From Parvibaculum sp. (GTDB lineage: Bacteria; Pseudomonadota; Alphaproteobacteria; Parvibaculales; Parvibaculaceae): a DNA stretch of 64,000 nucleotides. The translations under genes were made by a program, and so were the position numbers. Shown here piece by piece: positions 23,410 through 33,309 of this stretch (position 1 is its first letter; the number at the start of each line of letters is the position of its first letter). A model generated the notes under the pieces. The model ran no database searches. It worked only from the letters and a program-made list of their open reading frames with translations, and was not told where the DNA came from. The stretch is taken from positions 1 through 64,000 of the forward strand of contig JARLIS010000044.1 in assembly GCA_031291615.1 (NCBI GenBank), written 5' to 3'.

Positions 23410-24435
23410 TCAGGCCGGTTTCAGCAGAAAATGGCCGACGCCCCATTCGGCGCCCTTTGCGTGGCCGAAGAGGCCGGCCGTCGCCAGAAAGAAAATCCGC
23501 CAGCGGCGACGCCATAGCGGCGCGTCCTCGCCATAGACATCGCGCAGGATGGCCATGATGGCTGTGGCGTTGCGGTCGTAATTGGCGAGCCAGTGGAGCG
23601 CCGTGCGGCGGTAATGATCGCCGCTCCAGCGCCATTCGTAGTCGAGGGTGAAGATGTCGTCGAACTGGCGGATGAGGCTCTGGCTCGGCATCAGGCCGCC
23701 GGTGAAGAAATATTTCGCAATCCAGTCGGCGCTGTCATCGACTTCGAAACGATAGGAAGCGCAGCGATGGGTGAAGACGTGCAGGAAGAGCTTGCCGTCG
23801 GGCTTCAGCCAGCCGCGAATGCGGGTGAGAAGGGCGCGCCAGTTCGCCATGTGCTCGAACATTTCCACGGAAACGACGCGGTCGAATGCGTCGTCCGTGG
23901 TGAAGTCGTTCATATCGGCGGTGATGACTTCGACGTTCGACAGGCCGCGTTCGGCGGCGGCGCGGCGGATGTGATTGCGCTGGGAGGCCGAGTTCGAGAC
24001 GGCGGTGATGCGGGAGCGGGGGTAATGCTCCGCCATCCAGAGCGTCAGCGAGCCCCAGCCGCAGCCGAGTTCCAGAATATTCTGTCCGTCGGCGAGCTCG
24101 GCGCGCATGGCCGTTTCGCCGAGCGCGCATTCTTCCGCCTCGGCCAGCGTCTCGTTGCCGGTCGGGTAGAGGCAGGAGGAATATTTCCGCCGGGGGCCGA
24201 GGATGAGCTCGAAGAAGGAGGGCGGCAGTTCGTAGTGCTGGGCGTTGGCGTCGTCGGTGAATTCGGCGATGGGGCGGGTGCGCATGCTTTCGGCGAAGGC
24301 GCGCTCGGAGGCAGGGTCGGCGAGCGCGAGCTGCCTGTCAGTGCGGGAGACGAGGTAGCGGATGCCGGCGGCGATCAGGGGATCGGGGAGGGGCGCGCGC
24401 TCGGCAAGGGCGCTTCCGGTTGCAATCATGTTCAT
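23410..24435 (-). CDS. Cyclopropane-fatty-acyl-phospholipid synthase family methyltransferase
   Basis: A 341-residue SAM-dependent enzyme of the CFA synthase / mycolic-acid cyclopropane family. It carries the SAM site ILELGCGWGSLTLWMAEHYP, the acidic turn in EVITADMND, FDRVVSVEMFEHM, and KLFLHVFTHR, with a C-terminal EWRWSGDHYRRTALHW region. It lacks the long N-terminal domain of full-size E. coli Cfa (382 residues), so it belongs to the shorter group whose products include cyclopropane or methyl-branched lipids. ATG 24435 follows GAAGGGA. It converges with the Fae homologue (7-base gap) and is divergent from the next gene. Confidence 0.85.
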   Translation of the reverse strand: MNMIATGSALAERAPLPDPLIAAGIRYLVSRTDRQLALADPASERAFAESMRTRPIAEFTDDANAQHYELPPSFFELILGPRRKYSSCLYPTGNETLAEAEECALGETAMRAELADGQNILELGCGWGSLTLWMAEHYPRSRITAVSNSASQRNHIRRAAAERGLSNVEVITADMNDFTTDDAFDRVVSVEMFEHMANWRALLTRIRGWLKPDGKLFLHVFTHRCASYRFEVDDSADWIAKYFFTGGLMPSQSLIRQFDDIFTLDYEWRWSGDHYRRTALHWLANYDRNATAIMAILRDVYGEDAPLWRRRWRIFFLATAGLFGHAKGAEWGVGHFLLKPA

Positions 24436-24594
24436 CGGCGGTCCCTTCGGCCTTTCAGGCGACTGACGGAGAGTCTTACGCAGACTTGCGGGCGCCGGAT
24501 CAGCGAGCGCCGGATCAGCGGGCGGCGATGATCCAAACGCGCGCGCGGCGCATATCAACAGGGAGCAGGACCTTCAGCCAGGAAGCAGAAACCC

Positions 24595-25242
24595 ATGTTG
24601 ACGCGCCGCGCCTTTGTCGTTTCCGCCGCCGCGAGCCTGATCGCGGCGCCTGCGCTCGCGGCTCTGCCTGTGCCGGCGACGCGCGCGCTCGCATTCAGGA
24701 TCGTCAGGAAGGGCAGCGAAATCGGCTCACACAGGCTCGAATTTCAGACGAGGGGCGATGCGCTGACCGTCTCCATCGACGTCGAGATGCTGGTGAAGTT
24801 CGGCCCGATTCCGGTGTTTCGCTACAGCCATCGCAATCTGGAGCATTGGCAGGGCGGGCAGTTCGTCAGCATGGAGGCGAAGACTAATAATGACGGCGAC
24901 GCCGCCTTTGCGAGCGTGAGGCGCGACGCGGGCGGGCTTGTGGTCGACGGCTCGAAATCCGGTCGCTATATCGCGCCCGCCAATGCGCTGGCGGCGACGC
25001 ATTGGAACGTCGCCGAGCTGTCGGGGCCGATGATCAATCCGGAAAACGGAGCGATGCTGAAGCCGACCGTCGCCGACAAGGGCGTGGAAACGATAGAGGC
25101 CGGCGGCAGGCCGACAAAGGCGACGCGCTATAGCTGGCGCGACGACGGCGCCATCGACCTCTGGTACGACGGCGAAGGCGTCTGGACGGCGCTCGCCTTT
25201 CACGCCAAGGACGGCTCGACCGTCAATTACGAACGCATCTGA
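24595..25242 (+). CDS. Exported DUF6134-type protein
   Basis: A 215-residue protein. The N terminus MLTRRAFVVSAAASLIAAPA is a signal peptide with a twin-Arg, so it may use the Tat route. The mature part contains IVRKGSEIGSHRLEFQ, SIDVEMLVKFGPIPVFRYSH and the end TRYSWRDDGAIDLWYDGEGV, as in DUF6134 proteins, which are periplasmic beta-rich and of unknown role. It sits between two genes of opposite strand, with no operon partners. ATG 24595 lies just after a purine-rich CAGGAAGCAGAAACC. Confidence 0.8.
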   Translation: MLTRRAFVVSAAASLIAAPALAALPVPATRALAFRIVRKGSEIGSHRLEFQTRGDALTVSIDVEMLVKFGPIPVFRYSHRNLEHWQGGQFVSMEAKTNNDGDAAFASVRRDAGGLVVDGSKSGRYIAPANALAATHWNVAELSGPMINPENGAMLKPTVADKGVETIEAGGRPTKATRYSWRDDGAIDLWYDGEGVWTALAFHAKDGSTVNYERI

Positions 25243-25245
25243 TGC

Positions 25246-28200
25246 TCAGGCTCCGGCTTCTTCCAGGTCGAGGTCGTCGGCTTCGCGCTTGCTGTGATCC
25301 TCGGCCAGGAGCAAGTACATGGCCGGAACGACGAAGAGCGTGAACAGCGTGCCGATGGCAAGGCCGCTGGCGATGACGAGGCCGAGGTTGAAGCGCGACA
25401 CCGCGCCCGCGCCGCTCGCGAGGATCAGCGGGAGGACGCCGAGCACCATCGCCGCCGTCGTCATCAGGATCGGGCGGAGACGGATGCCGGTCGCTTCCTC
25501 GATCGCCTGACGCTTCGTCCGGCCCTCGCGTTGCAGGTTGTTCGCAAATTCGACGATCAGAATGCCGTGCTTGCTGATGAGGCCGATCAGCGTCACGAGG
25601 CCGACTTCGGTATAGATGTTGAGGCTGGCCCCGCCGATGCCGACGCTGACGAAGAGGAGCGCGCCGGAGATCGACATGGGCACCGAGATCAGGATGATCG
25701 TCGGGTCGCGGAAGCTTTCAAACTGGGCGGAGAGCACCAGGAAGATGATGATGATCGCGAAGATGAAGGTGATGAGCAGCGCGTTCGACTCCTGAACGAA
25801 CTGCCGCGACTGGCCGGAATAATCGATGGTGTAGCCTTGCGGCAGCGTCTTTGCGGCGAGGTCTTTCAGGTAGTTGAGCGCGTCGCCGGTGGCGATGCCG
25901 GGCATGGGGACGCCGGAGATCGTCGCCGCGTTGAGCTGCTGGAAATGGTTCAGCGTTTCCGGCGTCGTCTCCGTTTCGATATGCGCAATGGTGGATAGCG
26001 GGATCGAACTGCCGGATGCGGTCTTGATGTAGTAGTTGCGGAGCTGGTCGGCGTTGAGACGGTGCGTCTGCTGGACCTGCGGAATGACCTTGTAGGACCG
26101 GCCGGCCAGGCTGAAATAGTTGACATAGCCGCCGCCGAGCATCGAGGACAGCGCGCCGCCGACATCGCTCATCGTGAGGCCCATCTGGGCGACCTTGTCG
26201 CGGTCGATGACGACATGCGCCTGCGGCTTGTCGAATTTGAGGTCGGTGTCCATGAAGATGAACTTGCCGCTCTTCTGCGCTTCGGCGAGGAAGGCGTCGG
26301 ACACTTCGCTCAGGCGCTCGAAGGGCTCGGTCGTCTGGATGACGAACTGAACAGGCAGGCCGCGCGCGCCAGGAAGGGGCGGCGGCTGGAAGGCGACGAC
26401 GCGCGCCAGGGAAATCTGGTTCAACTCCATCTGCAATTCGTTCTGGAGGGTGGTTGCGTCTTTCTTGCGTTCGTCCCAAGGCGTCGTGACGAGGCCGGCG
26501 AAAGCCTGCGTCGGCAGGATGTTCTGGAAGACGTGATCGGTTTCCGGGTGGCGCGCATAGATCTCATAGATCTGCTGCATGCCGATCTGGCGCTGGGCGA
26601 GCGTTGCGTTGGGCGCGGCCGTCACGAAGCCGATGACGATGCCCTGGTCTTCCTGCGGCGCAAGTTCGGTTTTCGAGAAGCTGATGAAGACATAGATGCT
26701 GCCGATGACGATGGCGGCGAAGACGATGATGACGGGCAGTTGCTCGAGCGATGCGTGGAGCCATCCCTCATAGCTCTTGCGCAGCCGCTCGAAGCGCTCG
26801 TCGATATAATGGACGATGCGCTCTTCCCATTCCTTCTTTTCGTCGTCCTGCGATTTCAGGAAGCGCGCACACATCATCGGGGAGAGGGTGAGCGCGACGA
26901 TGGCCGAAATGGTGACCGCGCCGACAAGGGTGAAGGCGAATTCGGTGAAGAGGGCGCCGGTGAGGCCGCCCATGAAGCCGATGGGAACGTAAACGGCGAC
27001 GAGCACCACCGTCATGGTGATGATCGGCGAACTGAGTTCGCGGGCGGCGAGAATCGCCGCCTGTCGAGGCCGGAGCCCTTCCTCGAGATGCCGGTTGACG
27101 TTTTCGACGACAATGATGGCGTCGTCGACGACAAGTCCGATGGACAGAACCAGCGCGAGCAGCGTCAGCAGGTTGATCGAGAAACCGAAGACCAGCATGA
27201 AGGCGAAAGCGCCGACGAGGGACAAAGGTATGGCGATGGTCGGGATGAGGACCGAGCGCGGCGAGCCGAGGAAGGCGAAGACGACCAGCGTCACGATGAT
27301 CAGCGCTTCGACGAGGGTTCTCACGACTTCGTTGATGGAGCTCGTGACGAACTTCGTCGCGTCATAGGCGATGGCGCCGTGCAGGCCTTCGGGCAACTGG
27401 GCCTGAATTTCGGGGAAGACGGCGCGGACGCGCTTCATCACGTCGAGCAGGTTCGCGGTCGGCGCAACCTTGATGCCGACCTGAACGGAGGTCTTGCCGT
27501 CGAAATAGGCGGCGGATTCATAGTCTTCCGCACCGAGCGTCACATTGGCGACGTCCTGCAGGCGCACGGAAGCGCCGTTGGCGTTCTTGATGATGAGGTT
27601 TCGGAATTCGTCGAGCGAATGGAGATCGGTCGAGGCGGTGAGATCGACCTGAACCATCTGGCCCTTGGTGGTGCCGAGCGCCGACAGGGTGTCGTTGCGG
27701 GCAAGGGCGTTCTTGATATCGGTGGCCGTCAGATCATAGGCCGAGAGCTTGTCCGGGTTCATCCAGACGCGGAGCGCGAAGCGTTTCTCGCCAAGGAACT
27801 CGGCCTGCTGCACGCCTTCGACGGCTTGCAGCTTCGGCTGCACGACGCGAAGCAGATAGTCGCTGATCTTGTTGTTGGGCAGAACGTCGGAAGAGAAGCC
27901 GATATACATCGAGTCGATCGTCTCGCCGACGGCGATGCTGATGACGGGCTGCTGGGCTTCCGCCGGCAACTGGTTGCGGACGGCGGTTACCTGCGTGTTG
28001 ATTTCGGTGAGCGCCTTGGAGGCATCGTAATTGAGGCGCAGCTGCACCTGGATGACCGACACGCCGGCGGAGCTGCTGGAGGTCATGTAGTCGATGCCGT
28101 TCGCCTGGGCGATCGAGTTTTCGAGCGGCGTGGTGATGAAGCCGGCGATCACGTCGGCGCTGGCGCCGAAGTAGGTCGTGGAGACCGTGACGACGGCGTT

Positions 28201-28323
28201 TTCGGTGCGCGGGTATTGAAGCACCGGCAAAAGCGAAACCGACCTCAGACCGATCACGAGGATGAGCAGGCTGATGACCGTTGCAAGGACCGGGCGGCGG
28301 ATGAAGATGTCGGTGAATTTCAT
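25246..28323 (-). CDS. RND multidrug efflux permease (HAE1 type)
   Basis: A 1025-residue inner-membrane proton antiporter. The start FIRRPVLATVISLLILVIG, the proton-relay helix LLALVLSIGLVVDDAIIVVEN (carrying the twin Asp) and the twelve membrane helices with two large periplasmic loops (duplicated halves) are all present. The sequence continues to NLGLVIASGLAIGTLFTLFVVP near the end. The porter domain carries the expected repeats, so the protein looks complete. It is 18 bases downstream of the adaptor gene in one operon. No outer-membrane factor or regulator gene adjoins, so it must borrow a TolC-like channel. Substrates are not predictable. Confidence 0.94.
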   Translation of the reverse strand: MKFTDIFIRRPVLATVISLLILVIGLRSVSLLPVLQYPRTENAVVTVSTTYFGASADVIAGFITTPLENSIAQANGIDYMTSSSSAGVSVIQVQLRLNYDASKALTEINTQVTAVRNQLPAEAQQPVISIAVGETIDSMYIGFSSDVLPNNKISDYLLRVVQPKLQAVEGVQQAEFLGEKRFALRVWMNPDKLSAYDLTATDIKNALARNDTLSALGTTKGQMVQVDLTASTDLHSLDEFRNLIIKNANGASVRLQDVANVTLGAEDYESAAYFDGKTSVQVGIKVAPTANLLDVMKRVRAVFPEIQAQLPEGLHGAIAYDATKFVTSSINEVVRTLVEALIIVTLVVFAFLGSPRSVLIPTIAIPLSLVGAFAFMLVFGFSINLLTLLALVLSIGLVVDDAIIVVENVNRHLEEGLRPRQAAILAARELSSPIITMTVVLVAVYVPIGFMGGLTGALFTEFAFTLVGAVTISAIVALTLSPMMCARFLKSQDDEKKEWEERIVHYIDERFERLRKSYEGWLHASLEQLPVIIVFAAIVIGSIYVFISFSKTELAPQEDQGIVIGFVTAAPNATLAQRQIGMQQIYEIYARHPETDHVFQNILPTQAFAGLVTTPWDERKKDATTLQNELQMELNQISLARVVAFQPPPLPGARGLPVQFVIQTTEPFERLSEVSDAFLAEAQKSGKFIFMDTDLKFDKPQAHVVIDRDKVAQMGLTMSDVGGALSSMLGGGYVNYFSLAGRSYKVIPQVQQTHRLNADQLRNYYIKTASGSSIPLSTIAHIETETTPETLNHFQQLNAATISGVPMPGIATGDALNYLKDLAAKTLPQGYTIDYSGQSRQFVQESNALLITFIFAIIIIFLVLSAQFESFRDPTIILISVPMSISGALLFVSVGIGGASLNIYTEVGLVTLIGLISKHGILIVEFANNLQREGRTKRQAIEEATGIRLRPILMTTAAMVLGVLPLILASGAGAVSRFNLGLVIASGLAIGTLFTLFVVPAMYLLLAEDHSKREADDLDLEEAGA

Positions 28324-28341
28324 GCGGGCGTCGCTCCGGCC

Positions 28342-29475
28342 TTACTGGTCTTGCGGCGTGGGTGCCGGATCGTTCGGCAACTGGACACTGTTGTTGATGG
28401 CGAGCGGCGTGCCGTTCTTGATCTTGAGCTGGCCGGAGGAGACGACGGTGTCTCCGGGGCCGACGCCGGACAGAATGGTCACCTGGTCGCCGCGCGTTTC
28501 GCCGACGGTGACGAATTTCTGCGCCGCGATCAGAGTGGGCTTGCCGCTGGCGTCGGGCTCGCCTTTTTTCACGAGGAAGACCGTTTCGCCGTAGGGATTG
28601 TAGGTGATTGCCGTCTGCGGCAGCGTCAGAACCTGCTGCGGTTCGCCGATCAGGATGTTGATGGAGGCGAACATGCCCGGCAGGAGCTTGCGGTCGTGGT
28701 TGGCCAGTTCGGCGCGGACGGCCACGTTGCGCGTTTCGGGGTCCACCTTGGCGTCGATGGCGGTGATTTTGCCGCCGAAAGTCACGCCGGGAAAGGCGTC
28801 CGTCGTCACACCGACATTCTGGCCGACGGCGATGAGCCGGATGCTCTGCTGCGGCACGGTGAAATCGATATAGATCGGGTCGAGGGCCTGAAGCGTCGTG
28901 ACCTTGGTGCCGGCCGACAGATATTGCCCGACATCGACGAGGCGAATGCCGACGCGGCCGTCAAAGGGCGCGACGATGCGCTTCTTGTCGACCAGCGCCT
29001 GCTGCTGCGCGACCTGGGCGGTGGCGCTGCGGTAGCTGGCGGTGGCGCTGTCGAGAGCCGACTGGCTGACATTGCCTTTCTTCACGAGCTCCCGGTTGCG
29101 CTCATAGGTCAGCCTCGCCAGTTCGGCGGAGGCCTTCAGCGCGTTGAGCTGGGCGACGTCGTCGGCATCGGCGAGCTGGACCAGCAGGTCGCCCGCCTTC
29201 ACATCGTCATCCGATTTGAAAGGGATGTCGGCGACCACGCCTGCGAGCTGGGGCGAAATGTCCGTTCCCTTGGCGGCGCGGAGCGTGCCTACGCTTTTCA
29301 GGGAGGGTTGCCAGGGTTCGACCGAGGCCACGGCGGTCGACACCGTTTGCGGAGTCGAGGCGCGGGAAGCCATGAATTTGGCGATCATGACCGATTTGAG
29401 GGTCTGCCAGCCAAAAAAGCCGGCAAAAATGACACCCACAACGATCAACATGACCATCATTCGTCTGGTCATCAT
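28342..29475 (-). CDS. RND efflux periplasmic adaptor (membrane fusion protein)
   Basis: A 377-residue adaptor. An uncleaved N-terminal anchor (residues 4-25) precedes the lipoyl half KGTDISPQLAGVVADIPFKS, an alpha-helical hairpin (ALKASAELARLTYERNRELV; SATAQVAQQQALVDKKRI), the second lipoyl half APFDGRVGIRLVDVGQYLSAG and the beta-barrel domain (FGGKITAIDAKVDPETRNV). This order is classic for HlyD/MFP proteins. It links the RND permease at 25246-28323 to an outer-membrane channel. ATG 29475 or the next codon (ATG 29472) are both possible starts. The 158 bases upstream, shared with the divergent TRIC gene, should hold the promoter. Confidence 0.93.
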   Translation of the reverse strand: MMTRRMMVMLIVVGVIFAGFFGWQTLKSVMIAKFMASRASTPQTVSTAVASVEPWQPSLKSVGTLRAAKGTDISPQLAGVVADIPFKSDDDVKAGDLLVQLADADDVAQLNALKASAELARLTYERNRELVKKGNVSQSALDSATASYRSATAQVAQQQALVDKKRIVAPFDGRVGIRLVDVGQYLSAGTKVTTLQALDPIYIDFTVPQQSIRLIAVGQNVGVTTDAFPGVTFGGKITAIDAKVDPETRNVAVRAELANHDRKLLPGMFASINILIGEPQQVLTLPQTAITYNPYGETVFLVKKGEPDASGKPTLIAAQKFVTVGETRGDQVTILSGVGPGDTVVSSGQLKIKNGTPLAINNSVQLPNDPAPTPQDQ

Positions 29476-29633
29476 GGACTTCTCCGCGTGTAGAAACAGG
29501 ACAACAGGGGGTGGCCAGAGACGGCCTGGCAGGATGTGAGGATATAAGGACTTCGGTGCGCCGCAAAAAGGCCGGATTTTCGAACGCGTGTCTTTTATAA
29601 CGGGGCGCGTCCGCAGGGTGACAGGGGGGTATC

Positions 29634-30269
29634 TTGGCCGAAGCCGATCTATTGATGTTTTTCCAGGTCATCGGGGTGGCGGCTTTCGCCATTTCGGGCG
29701 CCCTGGTGGCCGGCGAGCGGCAGATGGACTGGTTCGGCGTCGTCGTGCTGGGGGTGATCGTGGCCGTGGGCGGCGGGACCTTGCGCGACATGATGCTGGG
29801 CGCGACGCCCGTTTTCTGGATTGTCTCGCCTTGGTACGTCGCCGTGGCCTCGGCCTTTGCGCTGGCGACAATTCCCCTCGTCAGGTGGGGGATCGCGGTC
29901 CGCCGGCCCATGCTGATCGCGGACGCCATTGGACTTGCCGTATTCGCGGTGCTCGGCACGCGCAAGGCGCTGGAAATGGGCACGCCTGGCTCCGTCGCCG
30001 TCATCATGGGCGTCGTCACGGCGATTTTCGGCGGCGTCATCCGCGACGTGCTGGCCAACCGGACTCCGATCATTCTGAAGCAGGAGATCTACGCTCTGGC
30101 GGCGCTCGTCGGCGCGGTCGTCTTCGTGGCGATGGGCCGGCTCGACGTGCCGGCGCCGATCGGCCTCTGGGGCGCGATCGGCGTGGCGCTGGCGATCCGG
30201 CTCATAGCGCTGGCGCGGCGCTGGCGCGTGCCGACGTTCCGGGTAGAGCCTTCGGAGAGCGACGGCTGA
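29634..30269 (+). CDS. TRIC/UPF0126 family cation channel
   Basis: A 211-residue membrane protein with seven hydrophobic helices in two repeats. Both conserved pore repeats are seen: VVAVGGGTLRDMMLG (here IVAVGGGTLRDMMLG) and VTAIFGGVIRDVLANRTP. Prokaryotic TRIC proteins form trimeric K+/Na+ channels. TTG 29634 is preceded by AGGGGGG at a suitable distance; ATG 29655 is an alternative. It is divergent from the efflux operon and convergent with the 3-hydroxybutyrate dehydrogenase gene. Confidence 0.87.
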   Translation: MAEADLLMFFQVIGVAAFAISGALVAGERQMDWFGVVVLGVIVAVGGGTLRDMMLGATPVFWIVSPWYVAVASAFALATIPLVRWGIAVRRPMLIADAIGLAVFAVLGTRKALEMGTPGSVAVIMGVVTAIFGGVIRDVLANRTPIILKQEIYALAALVGAVVFVAMGRLDVPAPIGLWGAIGVALAIRLIALARRWRVPTFRVEPSESDG

Positions 30270-30276
30270 ACGGCTT

Positions 30277-31059
30277 CTACTGCATGAACCAGCCGTGGCT
30301 GACGACGAGAGACTGGCCGGTCAGGGCGTTGGACGGGAAGCTCGCAAAGAGAAGCGCGACTTCGGCGACGTCCTGAACGGTGGTGAATTCGCCGTCCACC
30401 GTATCCTTCAGCATGACTTTCTTGACGACGTCGTCCTCGGAGATGCCGAGCTCCTTGGCCTGTTCGGGGATCTGCTTTTCGACGAGCGGCGTGCGGACGA
30501 AGCCGGGGCAGATGACATTGGCGCGGACATTGTGCTTTGCGCCTTCCTTGGCGATGGTCTTGGCGAGGCCGAGGAGTCCGTGCTTTGCGGTGACATAGGG
30601 CGCCTTCAGCACCGAAGCCTCGTGGGAATGGACCGAGCCCATGAAGATGATGCTGCCGCCGCGGCCGGACTTGTACATATGCGGGAGGCAGGCGCGCGTG
30701 GTCAGGAATGCGCCGTCGAGATGGATGGCCAGCATCTTCTTCCATTCGGCCAGCGTGAATTCTTCCAGCGGATGCACGATCTGGACGCCGGCATTGCTGA
30801 CCAGCACATCGACGCCGCCCCAGGCCTTCACGACTTCGGCGACGCCCGCATTGACCTGATCTTCGTTGGTGACGTCCATGGCGACGGCCATGGCCTGGGC
30901 GCCCGATGCGCGAAGTCCGGCGGCGGTGGCTTCGGCGGCGGGCTGCATCAGGTCGGCGATGACGACTTTCGCGCCTTCGCGCGCATAGGTCGTGGCGATT
31001 TCCTTGCCGATGCCGCTGGCTGAGCCGGTGACGATGGCGATCTTGTCCTGAAGTTTCAT
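30277..31059 (-). CDS. bdhA: 3-Hydroxybutyrate dehydrogenase (SDR family)
   Basis: A 260-residue short-chain dehydrogenase that interconverts 3-hydroxybutyrate and acetoacetate with NAD, the second step of polyhydroxybutyrate use. It carries [13 protein letters not shown] (TGxxxGxG), NAG in [13 protein letters not shown], the catalytic Ser in MGSVHSHE and YVTAKHG, all in the usual order. The VHPLEEF and VHSHEAS blocks are typical of HBDH. ATG 31059 follows AAAGGA. It lies 11 bases after the patatin gene on the same strand, a pairing common in PHB-making alphaproteobacteria. Confidence 0.9.
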   Translation of the reverse strand: MKLQDKIAIVTGSASGIGKEIATTYAREGAKVVIADLMQPAAEATAAGLRASGAQAMAVAMDVTNEDQVNAGVAEVVKAWGGVDVLVSNAGVQIVHPLEEFTLAEWKKMLAIHLDGAFLTTRACLPHMYKSGRGGSIIFMGSVHSHEASVLKAPYVTAKHGLLGLAKTIAKEGAKHNVRANVICPGFVRTPLVEKQIPEQAKELGISEDDVVKKVMLKDTVDGEFTTVQDVAEVALLFASFPSNALTGQSLVVSHGWFMQ

Positions 31060-31070
31060 GGGATGTCCTT

Positions 31071-32207
31071 TCAGTCTGTTGCATCGCGGGTGAGATCGAA
31101 GACGGCGACGCCGTGTTCGGGCCGCGTCCGGTCGATCCAGGTTTTCTGCCGCAGCGTGCGACGCACGTCGTTGCGGCCGGCCCGCCAATGCTCCATCACG
31201 GAGTTGCGGGAGAATTCGTAGTCCCTCGATTTCGTTTCGTAGCGCTGGCGGCGATAGATCAGGTGGACGATGGAAATGGCGGCGGCGTCGCTCTGCTGCG
31301 CGAGGCGGAGGACGTCGGGGTCGTTCTTCCATTCGGCCGGCAGCTTTTTCAGCAGGTTGCCTATCGCCATCTGCACGGCGTGCTTGCGGCGGACCATGTC
31401 GGTGACGAGGCGGGTGCGGCTTGAAAAGCGGATGTCCTTTTCGCGCTCCGCCGCTTCGTTCAGATTTCGCGGCATCGGTCCGCGGGCTCCGAAAAGATCG
31501 ACCTGGAAGACGACCACGTCGCGCGCGATCCCGGCATCCACCACATATTGCAGCGGCGTGTTGGAGACGAGGCCGCCGTCCCAGTAGAATTCGCCGTCGA
31601 TTTCAATCGGCGGAAAGCCGGGCGGCAAGGCGCCCGACGCCATGACGTGCTCCGGGCCGATCTTGTGTTCGGTGTTGTCGAAGTAAACGAAATTGCCGGA
31701 GCGAATGTTGACGGCGCCGACGCTCAGCCGCGTTTCACCTGAATTGATGCGGTCGAAATCGACGAGACGTTCGAGCGTCGCGCGGAGCGGCGCGGTATCG
31801 TAGACGCCGAGGGCGGCGAGCGAGCCGGAAGGCTGGAAGAGGACGGGTGGAAAGCGGGGCGAGAAAAATCCCGGCGCGCCGAAGAGCGAGACGAAGCCCG
31901 CCGCCGTTTCGTTGAAGAGCGCATGCAGGAATTCGCCGCCGGATGTCGGCCCTGCGGTGAGGTCTGAGGAGACGAGGTTCCAGAATTCGTCGAGCCGTTC
32001 CGCACGTTTCTCGGGCGCGTTGCCGGCGATGATCGCGGCGTTGATCGCGCCGATGGAAATGCCCGCAACCCAGGCGGGCTCGATGCCGGAGGTCGAGAGT
32101 TCTTCATAGGCGCCTGCCTGATAGGAGCCGAGCGCGCCGCCGCCCTGGAGAACGAGAACGGGCATTTCGCCGGTGTGAAGCGCTTTGCGCTTTTCCGATT
32201 TGGCCAT
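31071..32207 (-). CDS. Patatin-like phospholipase with C-terminal DUF3734-type region
   Basis: A 378-residue lipase-like hydrolase. The catalytic Ser lies in GISIGA (GxSxG), the oxyanion loop is [16 protein letters not shown] and the Asp of the Ser-Asp dyad lies in [12 protein letters not shown]. The C-terminal part ([29 protein letters not shown]) matches the DUF3734 extension. ATG 32207 was chosen; upstream residues to 32432 are not conserved and overlap the MBL gene's promoter region. It lies just upstream of bdhA and may take part in storage-granule or membrane-lipid turnover. No signal peptide, so it is cytoplasmic. Confidence 0.9.
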   Translation of the reverse strand: MAKSEKRKALHTGEMPVLVLQGGGALGSYQAGAYEELSTSGIEPAWVAGISIGAINAAIIAGNAPEKRAERLDEFWNLVSSDLTAGPTSGGEFLHALFNETAAGFVSLFGAPGFFSPRFPPVLFQPSGSLAALGVYDTAPLRATLERLVDFDRINSGETRLSVGAVNIRSGNFVYFDNTEHKIGPEHVMASGALPPGFPPIEIDGEFYWDGGLVSNTPLQYVVDAGIARDVVVFQVDLFGARGPMPRNLNEAAEREKDIRFSSRTRLVTDMVRRKHAVQMAIGNLLKKLPAEWKNDPDVLRLAQQSDAAAISIVHLIYRRQRYETKSRDYEFSRNSVMEHWRAGRNDVRRTLRQKTWIDRTRPEHGVAVFDLTRDATD

Positions 32208-32434
32208 GTTTTGCGTCGTGGATGTGAGCTGGCGGTGTCTGGCGGGGAAAGAGTGCCGCGCTGTAGAGAAAACATAATGTCTTCCAAGTGGGTCGAAAAC
32301 GTGGCGGAGACATTTCTTTATTGTCACAACGTGGCCATGTGGGCGCAGCGCTGCCCATCGCATGGGCAGGTGCATCTTGGTCGGGCAGGGCTTCCGCGCT
32401 AGTGTCTGGGCAAAGGGAACAGGGGGAGGCACGG

Positions 32435-33289
32435 ATGAGCAAATGGCGGATCGGCGACGTCACCGTTACGAAGGTGGTCGAGCTTGAGGCGACGGGCGGA
32501 ACCAAGTTTCTTCTGCCGCAAGCCACGCCGGAGGCGCTTCAACCCTATGAGTGGATGAAGCCGCATTTCGTCGATGAGACAGGCAAGCTCAAGATGAGCA
32601 TTCACGCGCTTGTCGTCGAGACGCCGACAAAGCGCGTCATTGTCGATACATGCCTCGGCAACGACAAGGAAGGCCGCGGCGTGCCGACCTGGAACAAGCT
32701 GCAACTTCCCTTTCTGCGCGACCTCAAGGCGGCGGGTTTCGAGCCGGAGAGTTTCGACACGGTGCTATGCACGCATCTTCATGTCGATCATGTCGGCTGG
32801 AACACGATGCTGGTCGACGGGAAATGGCTGCCGACTTTCCCCAAGGCGCGCTATCTGATGGGGCGCGCGGAGTTCGAATACTGGCAGTCGCAGAATGAAA
32901 ACCACGAGCAGGTGGCGGTGTTCTCGGATTCGGTGAAGCCCGTCTTCGATGCGGGGCTTGTCGATCTCGTGGAGACCGATCACAGGGTCTGCGACGAAGT
33001 GAGCCTGGTGCCGACGGTCGGGCATACGCCCGGGCATGTGTCGATCCGCATTTCATCCAAAGGCGAGGAGGCGCTCATCACCGGCGACTTCATCCATCAC
33101 CCTTGCCAGCTTGCGCGGCCGGACTGGGCGGCGCTGGTCGATTACGACAAGGCGCAATCGACGAAGACGCGGCGCGATGTCTTCTCGAGCCTTGCGGGCA
33201 GGCCGGTGCTGGTCATCGGCACGCATTTCGCCACGCCGACGGCGGGACGGATTGTGCGCGACGGCGACGCTTTCAAGATGGACGTTTAG
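32435..33289 (+). CDS. Metallo-beta-lactamase-fold hydrolase
   Basis: A 284-residue MBL-fold protein. Zinc-binding motifs are present: THLHVDHVGW (HxHxDH), TVGHTPGHVS (third His) and LITGDFIHHP (bridging Asp), plus a last His in GTHFATPTAG. The form is of the lactonase/quorum-quenching-like or esterase-like branch; the substrate is unknown. No signal peptide. ATG 32435 follows GGGGGAGGC. It is divergent from the patatin gene and convergent with the BadI homologue. Confidence 0.88.
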   Translation: MSKWRIGDVTVTKVVELEATGGTKFLLPQATPEALQPYEWMKPHFVDETGKLKMSIHALVVETPTKRVIVDTCLGNDKEGRGVPTWNKLQLPFLRDLKAAGFEPESFDTVLCTHLHVDHVGWNTMLVDGKWLPTFPKARYLMGRAEFEYWQSQNENHEQVAVFSDSVKPVFDAGLVDLVETDHRVCDEVSLVPTVGHTPGHVSIRISSKGEEALITGDFIHHPCQLARPDWAALVDYDKAQSTKTRRDVFSSLAGRPVLVIGTHFATPTAGRIVRDGDAFKMDV

Positions 33290-33309
33290 GCAAGACGGAC
33301 GCTGAGGCG

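Noticed and set aside
26062-29493. A 1143-codon open frame on the plus strand
   Set aside because: It runs antisense to the RND permease and adaptor genes, has a shadow-like composition rich in D, E, G and R and no known domain; the opposite strand has complete family motifs.
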